Source of the DNA: Monomorium pharaonis
Taxonomy: Eukaryota; Arthropoda; Insecta; Hymenoptera; Formicidae
DNA length: 64,000 nt
Reading direction: 5' to 3'
Assembly: GCF_013373865.1 (NCBI RefSeq)
Contig: NC_050471.1
Location: 15,608,047-15,672,046, forward strand
Positions 1-10,274 of the stretch are shown here, piece after piece. A model generated the notes under the pieces. The model was not told the DNA's origin, searched no databases, and worked only from the letters and a program-made list of their open reading frames with translations. The translations under genes were made by a program, and so were the position numbers. How positions within the stretch are numbered: position 1 is the first letter of the stretch; every line of letters starts with the position of its first letter.

Positions 1-1570
1 AAACACCGCATTATTCATTAATTTATACAAGTTTTTTTCGAAATCATTTTCGACGAGGGTCTGGAATCGTGTATTTAATTCTATGTATTTACAAAGCCAT
101 GGAGATTGTCCGAATTGTAATATACGGTGTATCTCCGCGATACAAAGAGCGTGACGCATTGCTGCGGGTTTCGGTAGTGGATGACGTAACGTTTCTTATA
201 TAAATTAACGTAAAAATACATAAGATATAATGATGGTTTTAATGAGTCGTACGTCTGCATGTACTTGTTTGTTAGCTTGTGCATATCTGCCTGAACGTTG
301 ACTGAGACCGCCGCGTATACCACGCTCGATGAACATTACCACGTCGATGTCCGTAAGCAGTTCGAAAGTAATTTTTGTGTATTTTAACAAAACGGTCCAC
401 GTGTATCCTGGGAGAGTGTAATAATGTGCGGGATCGAGACCATAACTTTTTAGATTTATCGCGGAAATTTTCAAAAATGTCGGCTAACAATCACATACGT
501 GTTTTCAAATATAGATTGCTGTATTTACCTAATGTTCGAACAGAGAATCGCTTCTAGACATTTTCGGCGTGCGCGTAATCGCTCTCAGATACTGTATCAG
601 AGGTCAGGGAACTAAATAATAATTCGCACGGCGGTAAACACATCCTGCAGCTTGTCCACGTAGTCAACGTATACTCATATGGAAATATACCTTTTCGTAT
701 CAATAAATCGAAATCCTCGTCAGATAAATGTAAAAATTCAGAACGTACAATTTTTAATTTTTTTTTTGCCTAGAAATGATGTGAATTTTTTGAGACTAGT
801 ATTTAAAAATTTATATGAATCTATAAACTGTAATTTTATATAATTACGCGGGTCTAATTTATTGGCTGTGTCTACGACATGTTTTGTAAAAAAAATGTAC
901 TTTTCTTTCGTGATGGGGAGTACGTCGGTCTTCCCTTTGAACGTCGTGGCTATTTCCTTAATAATGAAATTTGAATCGTATCCAGATAAATTATGAAAAA
1001 TAACCGGCATGTATGATGCATTTTGATAATTTAGATTACCAAGAGAATGTGTGGGATCGTGGTAACGACCGATCAGATGACAATAATTACGCACCCGCGT
1101 ATCGTCCGGCGCAAACGCAGATATGACACCGCGTCGCGCTGCGGTATGCATCCAATTGCTCCTTCGATAACGTTTCCATGGCGATATTGATGGATAAACG
1201 ATGTTTTAACATTATTTACGCTAATTCTTTGAGTTGTTTCGTGAACCACGTGATGCAATCGCGACTGCGACGAAACCTATACGTGGATAATGCGTCATCA
1301 TATGAGCATCGCACGTAGTATCCAATGCTAAATACTTCGTGTTGTTGATATGTGTACGACGCTTGCTCTGTATCATGTTGTATCTTCCGCAGCACACACT
1401 CGAGATCTGTGTAGACGACGAAGGGCACTCGTTCCTTGTGGTTTATATTCCGGAAATTTAGCCATTTGTCGTCTTCGGCGGGCAATGTGATAGTGCAGTC
1501 GTTCATCTTCTGGCAGTCCATACCGTGATTGCAGTCTCTCGCATGATGGAAAATAGTGCAACCACCTGTA
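1..1570 (-). pseudogene. Polinton/Maverick protein-primed DNA polymerase B, decayed fragment
   Basis: Four minus-strand reading-frame pieces, read from high to low coordinate, follow the order of a Polinton family-B DNA polymerase. The piece at 1216-1521 has an exonuclease motif I (YTDLECVL). The piece at 738-1151 has exonuclease motif II (HNLSGYDSNF). The piece at 205-490 has the family's DPAHYYTLPGYTW and FIERGIRGGLSQ blocks. The piece at 81-323 holds the region of polymerase motif A. In the family, such a protein replicates a linear self-synthesising transposon from a terminal protein primer. The pieces lie in different frames, so the gene is broken by several frameshifts. The motif A aspartate expected in YFDVNNLYG appears as tyrosine (YFYVNLY). 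An AG after a pyrimidine tract near 1567 could be a splice acceptor. The palm and thumb would lie left of the window. The family assignment rests on motif recognition. Confidence 0.8.
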
Positions 1571-1639
1571 AAAATAAAGAAAACATTTTTAATTACTTTT
1601 TTTGCTAAATCATGAGAATATTCTTTTCAATATAGTACA

Positions 1640-2600
1640 TACCGATCGCAAATGTATTTTTTTCCTGATAGCACATCCTGATAGTACACATAAAGATTTA
1701 GTAAATTTCCGATAGCACACATAAAGGTTTAATAAATTCCCAATGGCGCACATCCCGATAGCGCACATCCCGTTAGTGCACATCCCGTTAGCGCACATCC
1801 CAATAGCGCACGTCCCGATATCGCACACCCCGATAGCGCACATCCCGCTAGCGCACATTCCGTTAGCGCACATCCCATTAGCGCACATACCGATAGCGCA
1901 CATCTCGATAGCGCACCGATCAAAATAGACACAACACGCTGAGTGAAACGGACACAGTGCAAAACGGATACAGTAACAAACGAACTTGCCACATGGGTTT
2001 GCGACTTTTCAGGGCACCCCTATCGACGGGGTGGGTGCGGGAGGGGGGACGAAGCCCCCTTGCATTTCCCGTGTGTGTGTGTGTGTGGTCACACTTTGTA
2101 ATGTACCACATGGGTTTACGACTTTCTACGCGTAGCGAGGTCCATCCACACTCCCTCCTCAACCCTGTTTACATTCGACAACATTCAGTAAACACTTCAT
2201 GCTTATAAAATTTCATTGAAAATTTTGCACGAATTTACTTTTGTCTGATTGACACTGTGTCTGTTCTTACTGTGTCCGTTTTATTCAGCCTGCTGTGTTT
2301 ATTTTGATCTGTGTGCATTTGGAACTCACTCGCGCTATTGGGATATGCGTTTTCGGGGTGTGCGCTATCGGGATGTGCGTCATCGGGAATTTACTGAATC
2401 TTTATGTGTGCTATCGGCATGTGCGCTATCGGGATAATGCGCTTTTTATTTTGTGCGCTATCGGGCTAATATACCTTTTTTACTGTGCGATATCGGGACA
2501 TGTGCTATCGGGATGTGCGCTATCAGGAATTTACTAAATTTTTATGTGTGCTATCGGTATGTGCGCTATCGCACCGTCTGCTAACGGCACCCTCTCAAAT
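1640..2600. mobile_element. Minisatellite-armed element A
   Basis: The left arm (about 1741-1926) is a tandem array of a 15-bp word, GATAGCGCACATCCC with variants. The right arm (about 2330-2575) is its inverted counterpart (GTGCGCTATCGGGAT). Further out, AAATTTAGTAAATT-like stretches are also inverted, at 1690-1740 and 2520-2555. Inside lie inverted segments with AACGGACACAG and GCTGAGTGAAAC, then a core at 1990-2125: CCACATGGGTTTGCGACTTT, a G-rich/GAAG/C-rich hairpin and (GT)n, with the CCACATGGGTTT block repeated at the far side. No protein is encoded; short frames through the arms only translate the repeat. Exact ends and target duplication could not be fixed. Confidence 0.75.
1741..1926. 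repeat. 15-bp minisatellite, left arm of element A
   Basis: About twelve head-to-tail copies of a 15-bp word containing GCGCACAT, varying mainly at the ATA/TTA and CCC positions. The inverted copy of the same array is at about 2330-2575. Confidence 0.9.
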
Positions 2601-3050
2601 GGTGACCACGTATGAAAGAGTAAACGCAACGGATGAAAGAGAAAGAGTCGAAATGATAAGACTGAATGGTCTTACGGTTGGAGATATCGTGTACGGGTGA
2701 GAGACAGATTCGCAATAGAGAGAGAGAGAGCGCGAGCACCGCGGCGATGGCTGTTGAAAGATATCGCGTACGGGCGAGAGAGTTAGATTCGCAATAAAGG
2801 GAGAGCGCGAGTACCGCAGCGATGGCGAGCGGTGACAGTGGCGGCGGACGGTGGCGGCGGCAGCGGGCGCGGGCGCGGACCCCGATTCCGCCTCTCCCGC
2901 TCCCAGGTCACGGATCCGAAAATCCTGTGTCAGCCATTCTCGCACCGCGAAACCCGCGCGATCCGCGTGACGTCATACTCTCCGCGCCTACAAGTACCCC
3001 CGCACACCTGCTCCTCCCTCGGAGCTCCCGAGTTAGAACACTCCTAGTAT
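2586..3050 (+). promoter_or_regulatory. GC-rich dispersed repeat with CRE, promoter-like (copy 1)
   Basis: The segment begins with an imperfect direct duplication of about 80 bp: GAGATATCG(T/C)GTACGGG through GCGCGAG(C/T)ACCGC appears near 2685 and again near 2758. A GC-rich stretch follows with the palindromic CRE/ATF site TGACGTCA at 2968-2975, then CCTACAAGTACCCCCGCAC and CTCGGAGCTCCCGAGTTAGAAC. The second half recurs at 35345-35590 with the CRE and flanks conserved. It could be a promoter or leader of an unidentified element, or part of a divergent LTR. No coding potential is evident. Confidence 0.5.
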
Positions 3051-3206
3051 TAACGCGTGTCTTTTTACATTAGGCGCAAGATACTATAATCGCATCTTTT
3101 AATTACGTTGTAATTAAAAATACAATACATATTTATTTCCTTTCTTTAAATAAAAATAGCATTATAAATTTAAAAATTGAAAAGTGGCTATTTAATAATT
3201 CTAATG

Positions 3207-3432
3207 TGTAAGCGAGTTATATATCTAAAGCGTGTTGTATGAGTCTGTCCATGCGTATGTAAGTCTGTTCGTGTGTGTGAGGCTTCGTGCGAGGACCCAA
3301 GTGAGGGCGCTGGCGAGGACAGACGGAAGCTCATGGCGGAACGGCCGACTGAAAAACAGCGTGCGTCATCCGATCCGGGTCCTCCCTGGGAAAAAACTTG
3401 CAGTCGCGGATTGAATAAAGTCTAATCTTACA
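3207..3432 (+). repeat. Gypsy-1 5' LTR
   Basis: Starts TGTAAGCGAG and ends TCTAATCTTACA, with inverted TGTAAG/CTTACA termini. It matches 21763-21995 except for substitutions and a short indel. A polyadenylation signal AATAAA lies at 3414-3419. Flanking bases are AATG at the 5' side and AATA at the 3' side of the whole element, a possible decayed 4-bp target duplication. Confidence 0.92.
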
Positions 3433-3471
3433 GTTCTCAGAAGTGGGATCTGAGCTGCGTGATCAACACGG

Positions 3472-3818
3472 TTCGGCGAGTCCGTTGGGGCTGTGTGCCA
3501 GCGGACATTCGAAGGAAATCTTTATGAAAAAGAGAGAAACTTCTAGATCGTGGACATTACGCGCTATTGCTGTGTGCATCGAGGACAGTGTGTCTTGTGC
3601 GTGTCGGCTGTGTGCTTCACAAGTCTGCTGTGTGCATCGCGAGCGTTTTGAAAATTCGGCGAGTCCGTGGGAGCCGTGTGCTAGCGGATATTCGAAGAGA
3701 AGTCGCGAGAAGGAGAGAGGAACTTCTAGATCGCGGACGTTACGCGCCGTTGTTGTGTGCATCGAGAACGGTGTGTCTTTCGCGAGTCTGCTGTGTGCAT
3801 CGCGAACGTTTTGGAAGA
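3472..3818 (+). repeat. 183-bp tandem duplication in the Gypsy-1 leader
   Basis: Two head-to-tail copies (3472-3654 and 3655 to about 3818), each running from TTCGGCGAGTCCGT to TGTGTGCATCGCGA(G/A)CG. They lie between the 5' LTR and gag. Copies differ at many positions, so the duplication is old. Confidence 0.85.
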
Positions 3819-3925
3819 ATCAGAGATGTTACAAGGAAAATTTACGTGCGAGGGAAGATAAGATACATTCTCAAAGAAAGTTGCGTTAGAAAGAAACCGC
3901 AATTATTGATTCAAACAGTTTTACG

Positions 3926-4030
3926 GTGTTAGAGCTAAAAGGCGTGCTGCGCGAGATGAATCGCTCGACGAGCGGGTCCAAGAATGAGTTGATTGCGAGA
4001 TTGAAAGCCGCAGATCCATCCGGAGCATAG
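3926..4030 (+). pseudogene. SAP-domain piece, probable N-terminus of Gypsy-1 Gag
   Basis: This 34-codon open stretch fits the SAP helix-loop-helix pattern: LELKGVLREMNRS, then TSGSKNELIARLKAADPSG. It ends at a TAG at 4028-4030. SAP domains bind DNA or RNA in many proteins and also occur in some insect Gypsy Gag proteins. It lies just upstream of the main gag frame but in a different phase. I read it as the amino-terminal part of Gag separated by a frameshift and a stop. A separate small upstream ORF is the alternative. Confidence 0.5.
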
Positions 4031-4151
4031 ATGAGCAAGGTGAAGAAGGCGAATCCTCAGGACGAACAGCAAAATACGCGAGGTGCAGAGGAGTTAGGGA
4101 ACGGAAACGAAGCGGGATAATCGAATCCGACCGAATCATACCGCCATCTTG

Positions 4152-5285
4152 ATGCGTGAGTTGGAAATACGTGAAAAGGAGAGGCGTCTGGTGGAGCGAG
4201 AATTGGAAATCGTCCGTCGGGAACTGGAGATGATGCGAAGTGCTAACCTGCGAGATGTGTCCACACCTGTCGTGCCTTCCGGGTTAGAAGAGGTCGAAGC
4301 TAACCCTAGACCGAGGGTAAATATCATTTCGATCGTCGAATTATTATCACCTTTCAGTGGAACAGACGTAGACTTTGATCGATGGGAGCGTCAACTGAGA
4401 CTGCTCAAAGCAACGTACGCGTTCGATGATAAAGTAACGAGATTGTTGATTGGCTCAAGGCTTAAAAGTAAAGCGCTTAACTTGCTATTTTCAAAATCTG
4501 AATTTTTAAAGATGTCTTTAGAACAACTGCTGGCCGAAATGAAGAGTATGTTTCGACACAAGGTTAGCAGGATGGTCCTCAGGAAAGAGTTCGAGAAGTG
4601 CATATGTAAGTATGGAGAATCATTCAGCGAATATCTTCATGACAAGGTTATTTTGGTGAATAAGGTTCCTGCGGAAGAAGAAGACATCGTGGAATATATT
4701 ATAGAAGGGATACCCGACACGCTAAGAGACCAAGCTCGTATTCAAAAGCTTAAGTCCAAAGAAAGTTTACTGGAGGCCTTTGAAAAAATCACGATGCGAC
4801 AGAAGACCGGATCGAATGTTGGTCCCGTTATCAAGAAAAAGCCGAATAATCCCACTGCCAAAGATGACAAGACTAGCGGCACAGACGACGATAAGGCGGC
4901 AAGAGGGGTCATTCGCTGCTACAACTGCAACAGTCTAGGACACCTGGCAAGGAACTGCAGACAGCCAAAAAGGGAGCAAGGTACCTGCTTCAGCTGCGGT
5001 GCTCAGAGCCACATCTCGAAGAATTGTAAAGCCGCTGTAACTCAGGAGAAATCAGAGGCCAAGAAGCAAGTGTCAAACGTAGAGGTTACGTCTTCAGAAG
5101 GAGACAACTACATATGGAAAATAAAGTACGAACTGGTAAACGAACCTAATCGCGTAAGTTTAGAGGTTGATTCGCTATTTGATACCGGAAGCGCCGTAAG
5201 TTTTATCAAAGTAAAGTCTGTACCCCATAATATTATGCGAAATGCGGAAGGGTTAGATACCCGATTTTGTGGAATTAATGATTAA
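4152..5285 (+). CDS. Gypsy-1 Gag with zinc knuckles and the start of protease (truncated)
   Basis: About 377 codons open from an ATG at 4152. The first 50 residues are charged and probably coiled-coil (RELEIREKERRLVEREL). A capsid-like helical region follows. Two CCHC zinc knuckles, CYNCNSLGHLARNC and CFSCGAQSHISKNC, would bind genomic RNA in the particle. The C-terminus carries an aspartic protease active site, FDTGSAVSF, in the same frame, so gag and protease are fused here. The frame stops at 5283-5285, immediately after GIND, where unrelated AT-rich DNA begins; the break is therefore an insertion or replacement junction, not a natural end. Upstream lies the SAP piece in another frame. Confidence 0.88.
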   Translation: MRELEIREKERRLVERELEIVRRELEMMRSANLRDVSTPVVPSGLEEVEANPRPRVNIISIVELLSPFSGTDVDFDRWERQLRLLKATYAFDDKVTRLLIGSRLKSKALNLLFSKSEFLKMSLEQLLAEMKSMFRHKVSRMVLRKEFEKCICKYGESFSEYLHDKVILVNKVPAEEEDIVEYIIEGIPDTLRDQARIQKLKSKESLLEAFEKITMRQKTGSNVGPVIKKKPNNPTAKDDKTSGTDDDKAARGVIRCYNCNSLGHLARNCRQPKREQGTCFSCGAQSHISKNCKAAVTQEKSEAKKQVSNVEVTSSEGDNYIWKIKYELVNEPNRVSLEVDSLFDTGSAVSFIKVKSVPHNIMRNAEGLDTRFCGIND

Positions 5286-6974
5286 TATAATAGAAATAAG
5301 GACGAAATCCTTATTTTTTATTTACCATAAATATATTATAAAATATTTAGTGTACATTTTAATAATGTGTTGAATAAAGATTTTTCCTTTATGTATATAA
5401 AATATGTTATTTATATAATATTTTAAAAAAATAAATAGATATTAATAGAATATTAGTTTAAAAAATAAATCTTTAAAAGATAAATAGAAAAAAAATATTT
5501 ATAAATATTTATCATAAGTATTGTGTGCCGTCTGGGATGTATATGGTAAACACATTCTATATGTTAATTAGATATTACTAAGTGCGTTCCACTTAACGTT
5601 TGCAACGATCGCGAAATCATTTTATCCTTGTTGTATGAAATATTAAACAAAGACACTCACGAGCGTTATGAGCATTAAATGGAACACATTATAACTCCTC
5701 TTTATACAAGGTCTGCACAGAACTGCCAGATTCGACGATTTTTCAATTGAGCTTCTACTACTGGTTGTAAAATGTCATATAAAATGCAATATGGGATTTT
5801 TTTATCAACACGTACAGTAAATTATTAATTGTAATGGAAGAAGCAATTAAAGCATGTATAGAGGTAACGTTCAATCTCTTTTATGTTATATATTCTTCAG
5901 GATACTTTTATTTAAGTACTTGTGATATAAGTAGAAAGCGTTTATTAATAGGTAACAATAATGTGATATAGCAAACCTCTATTGTCAAGGACTATTGCCT
6001 GGTTTGAGACCAACGTCTCGAGGCGATTGCTCGTAGCGCCAGCGCATGCACTACAACTAGTTACATTTTAGAGATTACAGAAACCAATTAAACGTTTCAT
6101 ATCTTTACTAGAAAGACATTAACTTGTGTGTTTCTGTATATTTTGTTTCCCCTTCCATTGCAATCAGCAGTCTATTCTACACGTCAATATATTTTCTTGT
6201 CTCTACTACTGATCATGAAGGCTGCGTTTTCTTTGGCGCTTACAATGCTTGTAGGCATTATTTATCTTTATTTAATATTTTATGAACAATAAAGATGTAA
6301 TAGTGCTTAGCCTTGTGAATGTTAAATTAAAGGAATCACAGTTAAGTGATAATATACTATGTTAATATATTAAACAAAATAAATAACAATAAACTTTATA
6401 ATTATTTTAAATAAAAGTGATAATTATTATAATTGAGTTTATAAATTAGAAACTATTAGATAATTATTAGATAATTATTAGTAATAACTAAAATATATTA
6501 TAATTATTATAATTATTAGTAACATCAGTAAACATCAAGTCGATATTCAGAGTCAAATCTTACATTTATGATGTCACCAACCATAAAATCATTTTAACAT
6601 TTTAACATATTACTTGATTAAATGGTCTTGAAATAAGTTTTAACTATTAATAACGATTTCAGTAGATAAAGTTCAATATATAGTAACTTTTCTTTACTAG
6701 ATGTTCAGAATGCTATATTTATCTCTTTTCTGATTTAAAAGTGCTTCTATAAATAAATATATAAATTCGACAGAGAATATATGTATTGAGACAAAACACA
6801 CGTGGTTCTTTCTAATTATTTGTGATACTGTTAATTATTTAAAAACTAGCAATTTTATCACTTCCTAAATAACTAACTATAAGCTTTTGTCATTGTGTAT
6901 ACAATATAAGAGAGTCTCCACGATCTCCCTCATTGGATCCCCTTCCCCTCCGTCCCGCGGGGGAGGAGGGGCCC
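5286..6974. other. AT-rich DNA, no gene recognised
   Basis: First part of the block that separates Gypsy-1 gag from pol. It is strongly AT-rich with short direct repeats. Near 6545-6600 a sequence resembles the ATTCA(T/G)AGTCAAATCTTA(C/T)AT end of the MITE family seen at 63446-63720, probably a relic. No long open frame or RNA gene was seen. Confidence 0.6.
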
Positions 6975-7205
6975 CGCTCCCCCGCACCAACTTACCCATG
7001 ATGATCCGGTAGGGTCTTCCCCACGGATCGTCGTCGATGGTGCGGAGGAGCTCCCCCCAGGCCCTACTTTTGGCCGCGGCTATTGCGCGGCCCAGGAGCC
7101 TCCTTGCGGCCCTGTACCCATCCCAGGCCCCCTCGACGGCGGCGAGGAGCCCGGGCGACGGGGAGGAACCTCTCCTCCTCTTGGCTCTCGTCCAGCCCCT
7201 TCTGG
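6975..7205 (-). pseudogene. R1/TRAS-like non-LTR retrotransposon fragment
   Basis: Minus-strand translation gives about 75 open residues that fit the linker between endonuclease and reverse transcriptase of R1-clade LINEs: AWDGYRAARRLLGRAIAAAK, then WGELLRTIDDDPWGRPYRII and MGKL. The DPWG.PY(R/K)I motif is typical of that junction. Nothing else of the element is present. Its 5' side abuts an (AACCT)6 block, the insect telomeric repeat. TRAS and SART, which belong to the R1 group, insert into such repeats, but the fragment is internal, so the adjacency may instead come from break repair. Strong GC bias sets it apart from the AT-rich flanks. Confidence 0.65.
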
Positions 7206-7235
7206 AACCTAACCTAACCTAACCTAACCTAACCT
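7206..7235. repeat. Interstitial telomeric repeat (AACCT)6
   Basis: Six perfect AACCT units, the complement of the TTAGG telomere repeat used by most insects including ants and bees. Confidence 0.9.
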
Positions 7236-7265
7236 AAACATTTTAAAGTCGCTATTTGGCCACAA

Positions 7266-7500
7266 TTTCAAATTTGAAGTCGCAAACCCTTGTGGTAAAG
7301 TACATACGTTTTCTTAATAAAAACATATTTTGTTAAGAAATAACTGTGTCAGTTAAGTCGTAATTTACAATCAACAAAGTACGAACCGTGCTTTTGCGCA
7401 CTTCTGCTCAGGACATCCCTACCGACGAGGTGGGTGCAGGAGGGGTTCTCCCCCCCCCCCCATTACACTCGCCCGTATATGTGTGACCACATACAGTGTG
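7266..7500. repeat. Relic of the armed-element core
   Basis: GTCGCAAACCCTTGTGGTAA at about 7273 and ACATCCCTACCGACGAGGTG through a C-tract, CACTCGCCCGT and a TG-type stretch at 7412-7490 match the shared core in broken form. No arms are recognisable. Confidence 0.6.
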
Positions 7501-7524
7501 TCATATCGTATTTATATACTTGTA

Positions 7525-8616
7525 GAAAATTACACAATGTAATGGAGCAAATGCTAAAATGCATTAAAAATAAAGATGACAAATGTAAAGTACCACAGAA
7601 ACCCGCTTTATTGCCTATTGCAACAGTGGAAGAGATGGTGGAATTTGAAAACGTTAACGAAGAAACGTATAAAGAAGTGGTACATTGAAAAAAACTAATA
7701 TATTTTTGTTCTTGAGATAGAAGTATATAAGTTTATAATAAGCACATTATTCTTTTATACAGGTAAGCTATTTTCATCATGTGGGAGGCTTTACTCTTAA
7801 AGAAGCTATTAATTTGTGCTTCAAAGAAGCTGTGAAAGATTGCGTGACAGTAAAATATACTTGGTTTGGCCGTGAAGAAGGCGTGCATCCATTATACAAT
7901 ACACGTATAATAATGGCGATATATGGTGTGTGCATATGCTTGAATATAAATTATGTAATAGAGAAATCTTTTTCGATTAAAATTAGTTTCTAGAAAAATA
8001 GTTTTAAATCTCAAGTATATCCATTACTAAGATCCGATGCAAACCGTTAGGCGATTTACAACTCATTGATATGTTTTAACATATTACAGTCGGTTAGAAA
8101 TAATGTACTAATTTTGTACATTATTGAATCTTTTTTTGTACTTGTATAATTCAAAACTTGATAACTCAAAACACTTAAAAATTTGACTTATTTTTTATAT
8201 TCTTAAGATTTGAATTAATAAGATTTAACTGTACACGTAGAAGAGATATTGGTATTTTTACTTTACTTTAAAATTTGATCCACTACTCCCCTCTTACATT
8301 CTCATAAATATACATATTCTCGTTATATAAGATGTTGCTGATATAATTATTACATAAATTTTAATTGTATTTTTTTTTAGATTCTGTGTGTTATAATAAT
8401 TATTTTCGTAAGCCGAGTAGAGCTGAATTTCAAAATATAACGAGAGAAGCTTTGCGTTCAGCCAAACAGCGGCATCGCACAAGTATTCGCATATTGCGTA
8501 ACCGACAGCGACAACCTAGAACAGCTCGACATTTTTGGGATGATGCATATGAAAATGAACAAGTCAATGCTGTAGAACCCAATATTGCAGAAGTTGAAAA
8601 TGAGGAGGAATCATAG
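7525..8616 (+). CDS. DUF4806-domain protein gene, last three exons
   Basis: Three exons join in phase with canonical splice sites: about 7525-7679, 7763-7925 and 8381-8616, with GT..AG introns of 83 and 455 bp. The translation contains KPALLPIATVEEMVEFENVN, then GGFTLKEAINLCFKEAVKD, KYTWFGREEG and LYNTRIIMAIY, the pattern of the DUF4806 domain (LP-x-T-x-EEL-x-x-FE, then a helical half with W-x-G). The last exon has FRKPSRAEF and ends in an acidic tail before TAG. The function of the domain is unknown; it occurs in multicopy insect proteins. Any 5' exons would lie upstream of a possible acceptor near 7524, where only transposon relics are visible, so the copy is probably 5'-truncated. All visible frames and splice sites are intact. 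Confidence 0.65.
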
Positions 8617-9627
8617 ATATTTAAAAGTGAGTCGTTTAAATCTACGTAAAAATTTGTTATATATATATATATTACTATTAAAATTTTTACTACTGTCGGT
8701 ATTCATAGTCTGATCTTATATTTAAGATTTGCTTTAAATTTATTTTTATTCTTTTGCTAATAAAATAACATATAGTATCTATCTAAAAATAAACTTACAA
8801 TATTCTTAAAAAATGTAAATAAAATACGAGATTAAATAATGAATATCGATCTATGTTTAATATTAAAAAGTGTGTAAAACACACGCACCATAATAAATAT
8901 AAAATAAAACTAGTTATATACAGAGTTTATGGAAATTATACCTCTAAAATTTTTTATTTTAGGGTCCTTATTTCTCGCCGCAGAACTCTTGTCTCATGAT
9001 TTGTCAGAGACATATAGGACAGTAAATATTAAAAAGTACAAATCAACACCATTGAAGTGAAGAAGACACCATTGAGTATTATTTAGAAAGTTTTGTAAAT
9101 ATATTAGTCATTTTTATTAATATATTAGTCAATAATAATAATAATAATATAATAATATAATAATTAAATAACATATATTACAAATATATATATATATATA
9201 TATTATGTAAAATATTACTATTACATTACATTATTTATTGACCTTTTAACCTGCTTTTGTTTATAATAGAAACCATGCATTGATGTCGCAATATGACAGT
9301 AAGGAACAGAAAAATTGGAACATGGCTCATAAGTTTGTAGCATCAAATAAAAAAAATTACAAAATTTGTGTACGATATGCTATTACGACTTGATGGCAGA
9401 ACTGTAACAGAAAGAAATTGATGGTTAGTGTTTTAAGTGATTAATTATCCTAATTAATATTTTTAGTTATTTTTATATTTCTATTTTATTTAATGGAAAT
9501 ACAAAAATAGTTGAAATAATTGATTATTTTAAAAACTATTTTCACTATTTTTGATTTGTTGCGATTCTACCATCAAGACGTGACAGCATATTTTATATAT
9601 TTTTGTTGTTACAAATTTATAATAAGC
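8617..9627. other. AT-rich DNA with simple repeats
   Basis: Contains (TA)n at 8650-8672 and 9185-9205 and an ATTCATAGTCTGATCTTATA stretch at about 8700 that matches an end of the MITE at 63446-63720. No gene is supported. Confidence 0.6.
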
Positions 9628-9629
9628 TA

Positions 9630-9783
9630 CCTTGACAGAAAAATTTCTACAAAATTCTAAAAAACTACAAAAATTTACGAAAGTGTTCCAATTCTAGCAT
9701 TTTTATTTAAAAAATGCTAAAATTTGAACACTTGTAAATTATTGTAGTTTTTTTAAAATTTTGTAGAAATTTTTTCGCCAGGG
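9630..9783. mobile_element. 154-bp palindromic MITE, TA target
   Basis: Inverted ends CCTTGACAGAAAAATTTCTA and CCCTGGCGAAAAAATTTCTA pair over about 70 bp each, flanked by TA at 9628-9629 and 9784-9785. The TA duplication and CCCTGGCG-type end suggest Tc1/mariner mobilisation. Non-coding. Confidence 0.65.
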
Positions 9784-9799
9784 TATATTGTATTTGTGC

Positions 9800-10170
9800 T
9801 ATATGTCTGTCGTCATATCGTGACAGCAGACTATGCATAGCTTTTGCTTCATTTCTGTTATCAATAACTTATATGATAAGTTATAACTTATTCTGGCTAT
9901 TTCTGTCGTTATATTGTGATGGCAGATACTGCATGGTTTTTGCTGTATTTCTGCTCAACAACTCGTATAGTAAGTCGTGCCTTATTCTTAGTATGTTTTT
10001 ACCATTATATTGTGACGGTAGACCATGCATGAATTCTGCTGTATTTTTACTGTCAATAACTCTTATGGTAAGTTGTGCCTTTATTCTGCTATGTTTCTGC
10101 CATCATATTGTGAAGGCAGGTCGTGCATAGTTTCTGCTGCGTTTCTGCTGTTGCATTATGACGGTAAATT
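9800..10170 (+). repeat. Degenerate tandem repeat, unit about 95 bp
   Basis: Four to five diverged units, each containing a (C/T)AT(C/T)(A/T)TATTGTGA(T/C)GGCAGA-like segment, then GCAT(A/G)GTTTTTGCT and an AACT(C/T)(A/G)TA(T/G) segment. The last unit is shorter. The open frames across it are repeat translation only. Confidence 0.6.
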
Positions 10171-10274
10171 GTGCTGTCAGAAAATAAGCTTAATGAGGAC
10201 GCAGTGGACAGGAATCTGTTCAATATTCATGTTCCAATCTGCTGACATACTGCCAGCATACTGCTAGCATTTGG

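Noticed and set aside
1610..1992. Long open frames made of MCAIGMCANG- or AHIPLAHIP-type repeats
   Set aside because: They are translations of the 15-bp arm array of element A, which is open in several frames because its period is a multiple of three.
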